Positions 12,701-21,366 are shown, numbered from the stretch's first letter. The stretch: DNA of 64,000 nt from Turritopsis dohrnii (GCA_027922465.2 BQMF02000794.1:41354-105353); one strand, 5' to 3'. A program made the numbers and translations. The notes: generated by a model not told the origin, from the letters alone.

Positions 12701-13431
12701 GTATTTGGTGTCACGTTACTTGGAGAAACAATACTCGATGTTACTTCGGGACTGCTGATGGCTACACTTTCTGGAACACAGGTTTTCTCTGGAATACTTG
12801 ATGTATTTTCCGTGGTCACACTAGTCTGCAGTTCACTTTCATGTGACGCCGACGTTATGAAGTCCTTACTATGATCATCGTCAACCTCTACTTTTATGTC
12901 GACACGTCCAGTCGTCGGAAAATTCAGCGTTTGCTCGTTGAAAGTGAACGAAACTAAATCCGAAGCTAAATCCGTTTCAGCATGTATATTCCTGTTCTGT
13001 TCAAAAGGAGTCGAATGAACTCTATGTAAACTGGGTTGGACACGAGGAACCGCCCTGTTTCTCCGATTAACCGCCCTGTTTCTCCTGTCTTCTTCAGAGC
13101 CAGAAAACTCAGAATCGTCATTGCTGAACCGCTTTACTCTGCGTTCGTCATCAGAATACGTGGTTTCACTTTCCAAGACCTTTTTGATGACATACGAGGC
13201 TTTCAATTTCGCAGTACGTTTGAAAAGTTCCGTTTCCGTGCTCTCACTGTCACTAGTATGTTCCTGCTTGATGGAAAAAGTTTCCATATTGACTGTGTGG
13301 CCAAGCGATGTTCCTTCCGTTTCCACATCATAGCTTTCCTTAGCCCCACCACGTCTTTTATATCCGTGTGTCGGAGATATTGTCGGAGTTTCGCCATCCG
13401 ATGAATGATCCGAATTGGTCGAAAGAAAATC
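9763..13431 (-). CDS. Chromodomain protein, large last exon
   Basis: Last exon (1222 codons) of a three-exon minus-strand gene encoding about 1289 residues. The frame stays open upstream of any ATG to a splice acceptor (TTTTCAG, ending at 13432), and the next exon upstream joins in phase 0. After the chromodomain the protein is acidic and serine-rich with basic clusters. Then comes a 10-residue tandem repeat (about residues 297-582, consensus TPNIALSSNV), an alpha-helical segment (about 664-797, with WWFKQLL and FVNKWFEAMQ), a Ser/Thr/Pro-rich linker, a small beta-rich basic patch (about 1005-1070, GKLVVLRNGGFEVRP then FKIRRKDIVKF), and an acidic low-complexity tail. A chromodomain implies methyl-lysine (histone) reading in the nucleus. 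I do not recognise the rest, and MPP8/CDY-type identity is not supported beyond the chromodomain. An ATTAAA (reverse strand, 9734-9739) could serve for polyadenylation. Confidence 0.8.
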   Translation of the reverse strand, partial: DFLSTNSDHSSDGETPTISPTHGYKRRGGAKESYDVETEGTSLGHTVNMETFSIKQEHTSDSESTETELFKRTAKLKASYVIKKVLESETTYSDDERRVKRFSNDDSEFSGSEEDRRNRAVNRRNRAVPRVQPSLHRVHSTPFEQNRNIHAETDLASDLVSFTFNEQTLNFPTTGRVDIKVEVDDDHSKDFITSASHESELQTSVTTENTSSIPEKTCVPESVAISSPEVTSSIVSPSNVTPNTALSSNMTPNIVISSNMTQNIALSNNVTPNTALSSNMTPNIVISSNVTPNIASTSNMTPNITSASNVTPDTALSSDMTPNIALSSNVTPNIVISSNVTPNIASASNMTPNITSASNVTPDTALSSDMTPNIALSSNMTPNIVISSNVTPNIASASNMTPNITSASNVTPDTALSSDMTPNIALSSNMTPNIALSSNVTPNIALSSNVTPNIASARNLTRNIPLSHNMTPNIASARNVTRNVALLSNVTPNIAFPSNVTPNIACASNVTPNNTFPVNCAALPVAQNGFYGSQSFAGVNRQSAFPDVNIATSHFSAAQDFGNNTPAAGIPPLACLQRIVIQSPNIQPGAIPRSKPPNADSFQILWQIFRDFHLLTKDLSGSPTYLADKQYAILHSVIKEILTKRLPLIPIDDLQQRTFSLLSSFMRFLTSHIMNHHGPALNSALSLSTPARTDYWWFKQLLNKIMLDPAPKFRLLVFVNKWFEAMQRSQRKTTPQSSNHPIFLNRPLHPLNATPPANPIFAPRPDFVVSNIRSLHVPTSTPCTLQASIPTTLRASTPTTLRINDYRKRPSTESNSRLRKKLISSQPPAVGGCSATPIVIDDLDESEATSTTTPQSATIPNLPLDITPHTTSRPLFSTTPLDETRKVDSDCFKIQDVRDGNEVSESRISKPDVNSEQLLRSPCSVKDCLFLPDKGVPCEVRDYIHRNKDAIKHCIAMKSDVISGKLVVLRNGGFEVRPADGTSFKIRRKDIVKFQRGNENELGKNSVPCSAKAPSSPNKLGTNTSPRSSDSKTIVICLDSDADDSDQISSSLGKKPDISSETPDELPETAHNDREQQPDSTTGPETMITSTETNCEQEIVKSIEENFEKLRKIFSKSKPDGQNSTFRDLFKKRVTQEKLDELSKKTSEMESKANDSLPGQPPKSTESQLHDDATKQLKDKNLAGEGSVVGLETDVRTSTVSNEADSNLFPYLDDILDDLFNQ
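11885..12740 (-). repeat. 30-bp coding minisatellite with 150-bp higher-order period
   Basis: About 28 tandem 30-bp units inside the last chromodomain exon, each encoding ten residues of the type TPNIALSSNV. Units with the variant GTATCTGGTG recur at 12191, 12341 and 12491, exactly 150 bp apart, so blocks of five units were duplicated. All units stay in frame, so length changes preserve coding. The long open frame on the opposite strand here is an artefact of the same repeat. Confidence 0.9.
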
Positions 13432-13651
13432 CTGAAAACGTCAAATGAAAAGACACACAAAAAAATACAGAGTCTGATTACAAGGAAAGAAGGGCAATTT
13501 GAACAATTTGAACAGTTTGAACAATTTCCTGAAGACCAGAAGTAACGGCAGAAATTAAAAAAACAACTGTGCATTATTCCTTCTAAAAGTACTTCGAAAG
13601 CATTGGCTTCGATTATCACCCCGGTGGAAATTTCTACCCATCATAATAGTC

Positions 13652-13728
13652 CAATATTACAACCTTATAAGGCAATATTACAACCTTATAAGGCAATATT
13701 ACAACCTTAAAAGGCAATATTACAACCA
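13652..13728. repeat. 23-bp intronic tandem repeat
   Basis: Three and a half copies of a 23-bp unit (CAATATTACAACCTTATAAGG) in the second intron of the chromodomain gene. Confidence 0.85.
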
Positions 13729-13953
13729 AATACCTTTACATGAAAATATTTTCTCTTCCTTTGAACTTTCTTATTCTCAATTCTTTTCTCACGCCTGCCA
13801 GTCGTCTTCTACAAAAAAGTTAAATGTGAGTTAATTAAGAGTGCTGGAGTAAAAAGTTCGAGTTAAAAGGGTCAATTGTGACATCATAATAAAAATAACG
13901 CTAGTCCTTCCCATTTAAATGAATAACAAAAGAAAAATGACAGAGTATCTTAC

Positions 13954-14082
13954 TTGTCCAACGCATTTGTTCTTTTTGCGAAATGTCTGCCAATATTGGG
14001 ATATCAGTAACGGACATCCTTTTAAATGTTCTTCAGGTTCCCAACTGTCTGCCCATTTCACTTTGTAATAACGATGTCCATC
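13954..14082 (-). CDS. Chromodomain protein, exon 2 (core of chromodomain)
   Basis: Exon of 129 bases (43 codons) between an AG acceptor (14083-14084) and a GTAAG donor (starting at 13953), both phase 0. It encodes the central and C-terminal part of a chromodomain: YYKVKWADSWEPEEHL, followed by CPLLISQYW. The YxVKW and WEPEEHL motifs are diagnostic, with the tryptophan of VKW in an expected aromatic-cage position. It ends in a lysine-rich stretch. Confidence 0.88.
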
Positions 14083-14251
14083 CTAAATGAAATATTAGCA
14101 ATATCAAGTCAACCAGGAAGCTTAGTCAGGAGCTAACACAGACCGATTTTGACATCGATAACTGGGCAATGTTCACTTGCTAATAATTCAAGTCATCATA
14201 AAAAATAGTGAAACAACAAAACTGTAGTCACTTATCAATATTTTTATTACT

Positions 14252-14540
14252 GTGCAGCGATGGTGTAGTGGTTAGTACTTTTGAGTGCGACCGCTGCGAC
14301 CTGTGTTCGAGTCCAGTCATGTCGTATCTGAATACACCACTCCGATGCCCTTCGACAGCAGCGTGTCAGCCCATTAGGAGCCATCGACTGACTGCACACT
14401 GGCCATCGGGCAAGTTAGAGCAATGCTATACGTATCTCTGGCAGTAAGTCAACTAATAGTTGCAAGTCGACGGGTGGAAGAACCAACCATTACGGATGGA
14501 AACCCAAGGACTAAAAACTCCCGTTACTTACTTACTTACT
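14252..14540 (+). mobile_element. tRNA-derived SINE in intron 1
   Basis: About 290 bp with Pol III promoter boxes: an A box (GATGGTGTAGTGG near 14259) and a B box (GTTCGAGTCC, 14305-14314). A unique body follows, and the tail is a short CTTA repeat (TTACTTACTTACTTACT near 14523-14540). The tail and box spacing are those of a tRNA-headed SINE. It lies in the first intron of the chromodomain gene, on the strand opposite to it. Confidence 0.8.
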
Positions 14541-14924
14541 ATTTCACTAAAGCCACAACTTATCAGATGTATAATGCATAGATCAGCAGATAATTTCACA
14601 TCTTCACATGCTTCAAGTGTATTATACAGTTTTTATTACAAACATATTTTAGCCTATTTAGACATTGACGCCCAAAAACTTATTCTGTATTACCCCCTGA
14701 TATGTTATCTCAATTCCAGTTTTCGAAATAGTAGATACATCTCGTGTCTCGTTATAATCAAATAATAAAAATACTATAACACAATCACATTTAACACCAT
14801 AACTAAAACTGTTATGTAACTTAAAGCTTACCTCATGTAAAAAAAAAAATTTACGTTCAAACTCTTAAGGACATGTTACTATATCATCAGAATTCAGATG
14901 ATTTGTATTTCCCCATTGTAGGTA

Positions 14925-15243
14925 TACCGTAATCGTTCGAATAAGCGCCCCTCTCAAATAAGCTAGAGCATCGTTACCATCTGTCCTTTTATAAACACCT
15001 AAAGCATACTTGTCAAAGGTTAACGCTTCATCTCTCGGGTCTGGCTTACAATTAAGTTTCTCTCCAATAAATGGCGTCCAGCAATCTTTATAAACATGGT
15101 TGATCTTTGAATTTTTAATCCTTATTTTTCGAAAAATATTTATAAGCGCCCCTTTCGAATAAGCGCCCATCTCGAATAAGCGCCCCCCTTAAAAGCAGAA
15201 AAATTAAATAAGCGCCCGGGCACTTATTTGAACGACTACGGTA
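14925..15243. mobile_element. Small TIR element with HIRAN-like ORF remnant
   Basis: A 319-bp element with inverted ends TACCGTAATCGTTCGAATAA and, at the right, TTATTTGAACGACTACGGTA, followed inward by repeats of AATAAGCGCCC. The minus strand reads HVYKDCWTPFIGEKL, then an acidic segment and DKYALGVYK. These match the GExLxCxxEPxNxxDxxAVxV pattern of HIRAN-type domains. No transposase is present. Compare the larger element at 18718-19466. Confidence 0.65.
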
Positions 15244-16024
15244 TGTTACAGTCCCACACACAGAAACACATCTTGACGCTGTAGAGCAATGTAGAGGTTT
15301 AATTTTCAGGCAATGTGTGATATGCAAATGAAGGAAGTCTCCTGAAAAAGTGTTTCTGAACAGTGATGTTTAACATAAGGAGGCAATGTTATTCCTGCCT
15401 TCCAAGCAGTTTTTAGAATTTATTTGGATGCAATCGAATCAATACATAATTTTTTACCAGGGTCTAATTTAGGCCAAAAGAGAGCCCATTGATCGAACGC
15501 TGCCCTGTGCGTTTTTGTTTAAATTTATTTCACTTTAAAAACTTCAAAAATCACTCTTGTATAGAACTGGTAAAAATTAAATCAAGTGTTGAAAATACAG
15601 AAAGTAAGTGCAAATGAAAAGGTGGTGACTGAACAATATTCTTCTAGAAGGCCTAAAGGTTCAATTTATAACTCAAACAAGATTATAAAACTATCTTCTG
15701 GACATCGAATAAAAGATGAAAACTGCTCTTTTAATATTAGCCTTCGTTCGGGGAGTCAAAACCAGCAGACATTATTATAAAAGTTTGAATAGCAAATTCT
15801 GAAATCTTTTTCCTTGGAGGAGGATTCAATGAGGTCCAATGCATTGCTGTTCAAAATTCTTGTTTATATTATATACTACAGTATAGTCGTATTTTTTTCA
15901 GAAGTCTGAAATTGTTTCTTAATTTGAAAGATGTTTCTTTTATTTTCGAATGATATATATTTTATAGCGAAAATACAAACCAGATGCATCAATCATAAAT
16001 GAAAAGTGACCCAGTGTGCAAACT

Positions 16025-16125
16025 TGGTGAAAAATCACTGCAAAGCATTGCATTTCTATAGAAATATACACACTATTTCAATAAAAATGCTCTCCACCAC
16101 AGTAACATTTTGGCTATTTTGCCCA
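16025..16125. repeat. Dispersed fold-back repeat, copy D
   Basis: Same orientation as copy A: ACTGCAAAGCATTGC, TTTCTATAGAAATATACAC, AATAAAAATGCTCTCC. Confidence 0.65.
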
Positions 16126-16361
16126 TGAGGAAGAAAATCCATGAAACTGAGACAATGTGGATTAAATTCAAATATAACATAACAAAGAATTAGAATCGGT
16201 TGATGAGAAAAACAGAAGACATCGAAATTACAAGCTGAAAAGAATGGAATAGATGTGTTATGAAAACACATCAATCTGTCAATCAAAAAAGCAAGTTTGA
16301 CACTTACTGATTTTAAATCAAATACAAGGAATCCAATTGGCAATGTTTTTTATGAAATAAT

Positions 16362-16630
16362 ATTAACCCAGTTTTTATAATAGTAACCCAGTTTTTATAA
16401 TAGTAACCCAGTTTTTATAATACTAATCCAGTTTTTATAATAGTAACCCAGTTTTTATAATAGTAACCCAGTTTTTATAATAGTAACCCAGTTTTTATAA
16501 TACTAACCCAGTTTTTATAATAGTAACCCAGTTTTTATAATACTAACCCATTTTTTATAATAGTAACCCAGTTTTTATAATAGTAACCCAGTTTTTATAA
16601 TACTAACCCAGTTTTTATAATGGTAACCCA
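16362..16630. repeat. 20-bp minisatellite, about 13.5 copies
   Basis: Tandem 20-bp unit TAACCCAGTTTTTATAATAG with few substitutions (ATAC for ATAG; one CATTTTTT). Lies in the first intron of the chromodomain gene and runs straight into fold-back repeat copy E. Confidence 0.95.
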
Positions 16631-16636
16631 GTTGGC

Positions 16637-16725
16637 AAAATCATCAAAAAGTCACTGTGCTGAAGAGCATTTTCATTGAAGGAGTATGTTTATTTCTATA
16701 GAAATGCACTTATTCGCAGAGATTA
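16637..16725. repeat. Dispersed fold-back repeat, copy E
   Basis: Same family as copies A-D, oriented like B and C: AGAGCATTTTCATTGAAGG, TTTCTATAGAAATGCACTT, ATTCGCAGAG. Confidence 0.65.
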
Positions 16726-18192
16726 TAACAGTTTTAATGACATAATACTATATAAAGTACTAATAACCCAGGTAAAACTTTTTTAAAAGGACTTTAACTT
16801 CGAAAACGATGTGTCAAATCCTGCGTTTCTGAGATTTTTGTGTGATCTTATGTGACAAATCCTTATTTGAAATTACCATTGTCAAATTTTAATGGAGAAG
16901 CAAAAGGTTTCATTCCACCTTTTTTAATTGGGTGTGTAAGCTCATTGATGTGTGCTTTACATGAATGTATAGAGTGATGGGATACATTTTTTAAAATTTT
17001 TAAGAAACAAACATGTCGAAAATTGTTTTATAAAATTGCAGGTTTAAAGAACGGGTCAATAGTTAAGGAGTTTTAAACCTAATTTATTTTGCCACTCATT
17101 GACATTATTTAGGATGCAAAAAATATCGGTTATCCCCATTTGTTACCTATCCCAAAAGGTCAAGTTCGATTGGAGAGGCACTGTAATGGTTCCCCATGAT
17201 GAAAAATTACCTTGTATATATGCGATCCTTTCCCTACAACCTCTATCAAGATATCAAAGGTGAAAAATTTTAATGACATAAAAATTTTAGACCAATGACA
17301 AAAAAACATGTTGCATCAATTGCTATACACTAATTCGGAAAAAAAAGCTTCTCTCACCTCTACATAATTTTATGCACTCCTAAGAAAAATCTGACTGAGA
17401 ATATGACAACAAAGAGCATAGTGCATTGCATATTTATTATGATATTGATGATTCTGATAAAAAGAATTTCAGATTAATAATGCCAAAATCAACAGAAAAG
17501 AAGTTATTGGCCTTTAAAGATCTATAAAATATCTCTCTTTACATTTCAATCACTTCACAGTTCCATCTCAGTTTGACTGAAAACCTACTTTCTCGTGTTT
17601 CTTATTTTTTTTCAATCCTTCTCTTAATAGATATTTTGTGGATGAACTGAACAAAATGCAGCTATTTTGATGCCCATTATCCAAACAAACATAATGGAAC
17701 AACAACCGTGGTGGAAGCTTAAATGGCATCACCTGTGCAAGAGGCTTTCAACATGATCACACCAGTATAACTTCCTAACACTGGAGCGATGATGAACGAT
17801 GGGAAAGGCATTATGGCAGTGTGCTCAAGAAAAATTCAAATCGATGTTTGGCCCAACTTTAGACGATGACTTGATGAGATCAAGGATTTAAAGATCATTC
17901 ACATTTCCACACACATCATACTAAAATAGCCTCAGCTGTGTGTGTATGTCGTAAGATGAACACATGATTTATTCACTGAAACCAGCTTGTTAATGAGAAC
18001 CAAATTGCATTGTATAGATTATATACAATTGCATTGTATAGATCATCCAATTTCTATATGAGATTCACAAGTTTGATTCACAATGTGACTTTATATATTA
18101 ATATTAATCAGTAAAATTTCTCAAAACCATCGATAATATTAGGGAGTAAGAAATTAAATTAGTGCCTAGAATAAAATAAAATTAAAAGAAAC

Positions 18193-18264
18193 CTTTCCAA
18201 TCGCTGAATCAACAACTTTTTCAACAGTAAATACTGGTTGCAAGTTTTCATTGTTACTCGCCAT
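18193..18264 (-). CDS. Chromodomain protein, exon 1
   Basis: First coding exon, 24 codons, starting at ATG (18262-18264) and ending in GGAAAG before a GT donor at 18191-18192, phase 0. The last residues (VFTVEKVVDS) are the conserved opening strand of a chromodomain and join in frame to the exon at 13954-14082, which supplies the rest. The domain fit across the junction is the main evidence for a gene spanning 9763-18264, with introns of about 4.1 kb and 0.5 kb. Confidence 0.8.
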
Positions 18265-18311
18265 GTTTATATGATACCATCTTTATGTAAAGACAAATCT
18301 GAGTACTTTCC

Positions 18312-18580
18312 ATTTTGAGAATTACGTAAGGGCGCGTAGCGCCCCCGGAATGTAATTCCGATTTTATGAGTAAAATAGGAACCGACGAGCTAATTAAAGT
18401 CTGTTCAAAAAATATGTGGACTAATTTCAGTTACCATGTAGCAAATTACATCAATTCCCTTGAGCCTGGTTTTTATATAAAAGCTGAAATCAGTCCACAT
18501 ATTTTTGGAACAGACTTTAATAACTGGTATCTTCTCCGCTTTGCCCGATAAATCTACAGGTCATGCTTCAACCGAAGAAC
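18312..18580. repeat. DIRS-type terminus relic interrupted by a MITE
   Basis: Matches, in inverted order, sequences at the DIRS ends at 35704-35870 and 55480-55556. Shared phrases are GAGAATTACGTAAGGGCGCG, GTAATTCCGATTTTATGAGT and TTTGCCCGATAAATCTA. It has no coding part, so it is a terminal remnant or solo junction of the same family, split by the MITE at 18394-18520. Confidence 0.65.
18394..18520. mobile_element. 127-bp palindromic MITE
   Basis: Inverted ends of about 37 bp (TTAAAGTCTGTTC at the left, GAACAGACTTTAA at the right) flanked by TAA on both sides (18391-18393 and 18521-18523). The 3-bp TWA target fits the PIF/Harbinger type. Related DIRS ends at 35812 and 55515 show the uninterrupted sequence. 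Confidence 0.75.
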
Positions 18581-18717
18581 ATTAAATAGTACTACATAGG
18601 CAAAATGGGGTGTCAAACAAATAAGAACTCAGTAATTTCAGTTAATAAACAGTTGTATTTTCTAATTTAATTACTAACCGACCGCGAGAACGACCACCTC
18701 GATTGCATCGTCCAGCA

Positions 18718-19466
18718 TACCGTAATGCTTCGATTAGACGCCCGGGGCGTTTATTAAATTTTTTGAATTTTTAGGGGGGCGTCTATTCGAGGGGGGCGTT
18801 TAAAAGAGGGGGGCGTCTATTGAATTTTCTGAAACTCTTCTTTTTCGTAAATATAAATTGTGTAATCATGTCTACAAAGAAGTGTGGGATGCTACGATTG
18901 GAGAAATACTTGAAGCTGCTCCAGAAAAGCGAGAGGAAGCAAGAGAGTATGATAAATATGCTGTTGGCATGTATATACAAAAAAAATCTTCTCGTTGGAC
19001 ACATCCCCATAGAAATTTCAAGTTTATGCTTCCATTTTATTAATCAAGATCTCGAGAACAAGATAAAAGCAGTAATAACTGGCAAACGTCAACGGGAAAT
19101 CGGACTTGTTGTTCCTGCAAAACGACGAAAAATAAACGTTATTCTGAAGTTTTAGAAAAGGAACTTTTGAAAAGAAAGACAAAATTTCCAACTGTTAGTT
19201 TAAAATTTAAAAAGAAAGGCGTCTATCGCAAATTTCCATATTTTTATACAAAATGAAAACATTGAAGCTAAAACAATGCAATGTAGTAGTTCTACATGCC
19301 TTAATTAGTGTGTCTCTAATAAACGCCCCTCTCTAGAGAGGGGCGTCTATTCGAGGGGGGCGTCTAATAGAGGGGGGCGTTTATTTAAAAATCTCCTGAA
19401 AAGGGGGGGCGTCTATTCGAGGGGGGCGTTTAAAAGAAGGGGGTGTTTAATCGAAGCATTACAGTA
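18718..19466. mobile_element. 749-bp TIR element carrying a HIRAN-like ORF
   Basis: Inverted ends TACCGTAATGCTTCGATTA and, at the right, TAATCGAAGCATTACAGTA. Subterminal blocks repeat GAGGGGGGCGTCTATTC and relatives. It resembles the 14925-15243 element in its ends (TACCGTAAT then TTCGA), its GC-rich repeat blocks and its internal protein motif, but is longer. No transposase is visible, so it must move, if at all, with help from elsewhere. Confidence 0.7.
18840..19155 (+). pseudogene. HIRAN-like domain ORF in a TIR element (frameshifted)
   Basis: Two overlapping frames together read like one domain. The first has HVYKEVWDATIGEIL and an acidic stretch, then YDKYAVGMYIQKK. The second continues with LVGHIPIEISSLC, VITGKRQREIGLVVP and a basic tail. 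The switch falls at the A-run near 18980. The GE, D..AV and GHIP positions fit HIRAN-type domains, which in other proteins bind DNA 3' ends or stalled forks. It is unclear whether the element ever expressed it. Confidence 0.55.
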
Positions 19467-19521
19467 CCCTAAAAATATAACCATAGAATTGTTATGTCAT
19501 AGCGGTGGGGCGGGAGGGCAG

Positions 19522-20374
19522 AGAGATAGGAAAATGCCGATGCTAGCGCAAAAATTGTATCCCTAATAAACATAACATGGAATCATATGATTTCGGGAAT
19601 TTCCCTACTATAGCTAATATTATCATCTAAGACCTTTGTTTTCATAACGCGATACGAGTTATGAAACGTGTTATTTTGATTACATAACAAATAACAACAC
19701 GTAAGCAGTTTTAATTATTATTATATAACCACAAATTACTCATAAATGTAAACAATTAAATATCTCATAAAAATGTAGTAAAAAGCAGTTTGTAGTAGTT
19801 TCATTTTTATAACATAAATGAGCTAACAATACATATAACATACAGATCAGCGTAGTCTAGTGGATAAGAACGCTAACTTGTAACAACAAGGTCGTGTGTT
19901 CGAACCCCACGCAGTTCGTCTGAGAGGAAGTATATATACTTCGGCGGTTGTAGATCTCTCATGTTCTGGTTGTAAAACTTGCATGAGTGCGCACTTCCCC
20001 GCAGTTGTGTTGAATATATCGCGGAATGGTTAGCATTGCGTCTGGCTGATTTATCACTGTCAGGTTTCTCTGGTCCATAGAGACATTCAGGTTACCGTCA
20101 TTTCGATCGAAATTCAACAAACGCCAGGGCTTAGAAGTGTTAGCATGTATCCACAATGCCGGCTATAATTGCAAACTACATGCGCTGATCAGCGAAATAC
20201 ATACCATATACTAAACATCGTGGTAATCGCTAAAACCAAAGCTATTTTCTCTTCTTCGTGAGATGGGAGTGAATCTGTTTGACTCACTACTCTTTTGTGA
20301 ACTTCCTTTTGTATTGGAGAGCTAGTCACTTTGGGTGAAATATGATGCTCTTGCATAACATTAATCATTTTGTT
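19522..20374 (+). repeat. Maverick 1 left terminal inverted repeat
   Basis: 853 bp, nearly identical in reverse to 34845-35696. It contains the tRNA-related insert (19845-20186) and, at its inner end, the last codons of the 379-residue gene, so the right TIR carries a promoterless copy of that gene end. Confidence 0.92.
19845..20186 (+). repeat. tRNA-related SINE-like insert in left TIR of Maverick 1
   Basis: About 340 bp bounded by GATCAGCG at 19845-19852 and again at 20187-20194. It has an A-box match (TAGTCTAGTGG, 19853-19863) and a perfect B-box (GTTCGAACC, 19898-19906) at tRNA-like spacing. The acceptor ends do not pair and the anticodon stem is poor, so this is not a working tRNA gene. 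The same insert is in the other three TIRs; the fragment at 34112-34227 shows the site without it. A 65-codon frame on its reverse strand is kept in all four copies but has no recognisable domain. Confidence 0.7.
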
Positions 20375-21328
20375 TCTTCCGAGGCTCAAGTTGTCATTAG
20401 ATATGAGAATTTTATTATTATAACCAGACACTCCCGACTTGATGTTTAGATTCATGTCACTAGGTAACATGTAAATACCTTGTCCAACAGAATAATCAAC
20501 TTTGCTTGAAGCGTAATTTAAAGTATCTTGATAACGTTTAATGTCATCTTGAATATCAACTCTGCGGTTAACAATGTCTTCAAAGTTGTTCATAAAAACT
20601 CTTTGAGCTGTCAAAGAGCTTGAATTATTACCTAAAATAGAAGAACGAGCTGAGGCTTGCGAACTAAGAACAAGATAAGCATATGCTCTAACACTCTCTG
20701 AAATTTTTACAAGACCTGTTTTTGTAAAGCCTTTAGATTTTTCTATAATCCATCGTGTCATGGAGTCGTCTGTGAAATAACTCAGACCTGGCGTTGGATA
20801 GTCTATACGTCTTTTTTGATACGAGCTGTAAAAATATTGCCCTTTGTATTTTTTAGGATCAGAATCGACACCATATTCACTACAGATTTTTAAAAACTCT
20901 TCTTTGTTATAAGGATTATCGTATTGGTTGAAACTATCTTCAAAAGGTAGAGGTGTCTGCAGACGCTTAATGATTCGTCTAATATGATAATAGACGTGAA
21001 AACGATATACTGCTCTAATCATAGGAGTAGAGCGACCTTCTTTCAGATGTTCAGAACTGACCCCACAAGCACTTGAAGCACACCAAGTGACAAAATTGAG
21101 TTGGGTTTGCCATAATTTAAATGGTTGTTCCTGCCAAATTTTCATGCGTTTTTCATTTTCATCCATTTCGTAATTAGTAAAAATATTGGGAAAGCTCGCA
21201 GGAAAAGAACCATTTTCAGAGACAATAATTGTTTGTTTGTATAAATCTTTAGAATTCAATATCTGAAGGTATTGTCCTCCATTTGGCTTATAAAGCGCAT
21301 TAGGATTATATTTAAAAATGTTCTGCAT
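20189..21328 (-). CDS. Conserved Maverick protein, 379 residues, function unknown
   Basis: Intact; the counterpart in element 2 (49187-50344, 385 residues) is also intact and about 93 percent alike by eye. No enzymatic motif is seen. The middle is rich in aromatic and polar residues (KLWQTQLNFVTWCASSACG), with a helical region (YHIRRIIKRLQTPLPFEDSF) and a long segment ending in YMLPSDMNLNIKSG. The last 20 residues form a hydrophobic segment (IALVLAITTMFSIWYVF) that could be a C-terminal membrane anchor. It is transcribed away from the neighbouring capsid-region gene at 21367, so the 38-bp gap must hold a divergent promoter. The stop codon lies in the palindrome CGCTGATCAGCG at the edge of the SINE-like insert. 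A virion or membrane role is inference. I recall similar uncharacterised proteins in cnidarian Mavericks. Confidence 0.75.
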   Translation of the reverse strand: MQNIFKYNPNALYKPNGGQYLQILNSKDLYKQTIIVSENGSFPASFPNIFTNYEMDENEKRMKIWQEQPFKLWQTQLNFVTWCASSACGVSSEHLKEGRSTPMIRAVYRFHVYYHIRRIIKRLQTPLPFEDSFNQYDNPYNKEEFLKICSEYGVDSDPKKYKGQYFYSSYQKRRIDYPTPGLSYFTDDSMTRWIIEKSKGFTKTGLVKISESVRAYAYLVLSSQASARSSILGNNSSSLTAQRVFMNNFEDIVNRRVDIQDDIKRYQDTLNYASSKVDYSVGQGIYMLPSDMNLNIKSGVSGYNNKILISNDNLSLGRNKMINVMQEHHISPKVTSSPIQKEVHKRVVSQTDSLPSHEEEKIALVLAITTMFSIWYVFR

Positions 21329-21366
21329 TATTTAAAAATATAATCCTCTATTCTCTAATACAAGAA
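21329..21366. promoter_or_regulatory. Divergent promoter region
   Basis: Only 38 bases separate the start codons of the 379-residue gene (-) and the 183-residue gene (+), so both promoters must lie here or overlap the genes. The sequence is A/T-rich, and the same spacer is kept in element 2 (49149-49186). Confidence 0.5.

Larger units (their letters stand above)
14541..18192. other. Remainder of intron 1 of the chromodomain gene
   Basis: About 3.7 kb of AT-rich intron. It contains a HIRAN-like-ORF MITE (14925-15243), two fold-back repeats (16025, 16637) and a 20-bp minisatellite (16362-16630). From 16740 to 18192 I see no further feature. Confidence 0.6.

Noticed and set aside
12023..12874. 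Long plus-strand frame (283 codons) across the minisatellite
   Set aside because: It is the reverse of the 30-bp coding array, which leaves several frames open; the minus-strand frame joins the chromodomain exons and is the real one.
16362..16630. CRISPR array
   Set aside because: Units are contiguous 20-bp tandem copies without spacers, in an animal gene intron.
19845..19920. A functional tRNA gene in the Maverick TIR
   Set aside because: Pol III boxes are present but acceptor strands do not pair, the anticodon stem is weak and the T-stem has a mismatch; it fits a tRNA-derived repeat.
19959..20156. 65-codon ORF repeated in four TIRs as a gene
   Set aside because: It lies inside the SINE-like insert, has no recognisable domain, and is kept in all copies simply because the insert itself is.
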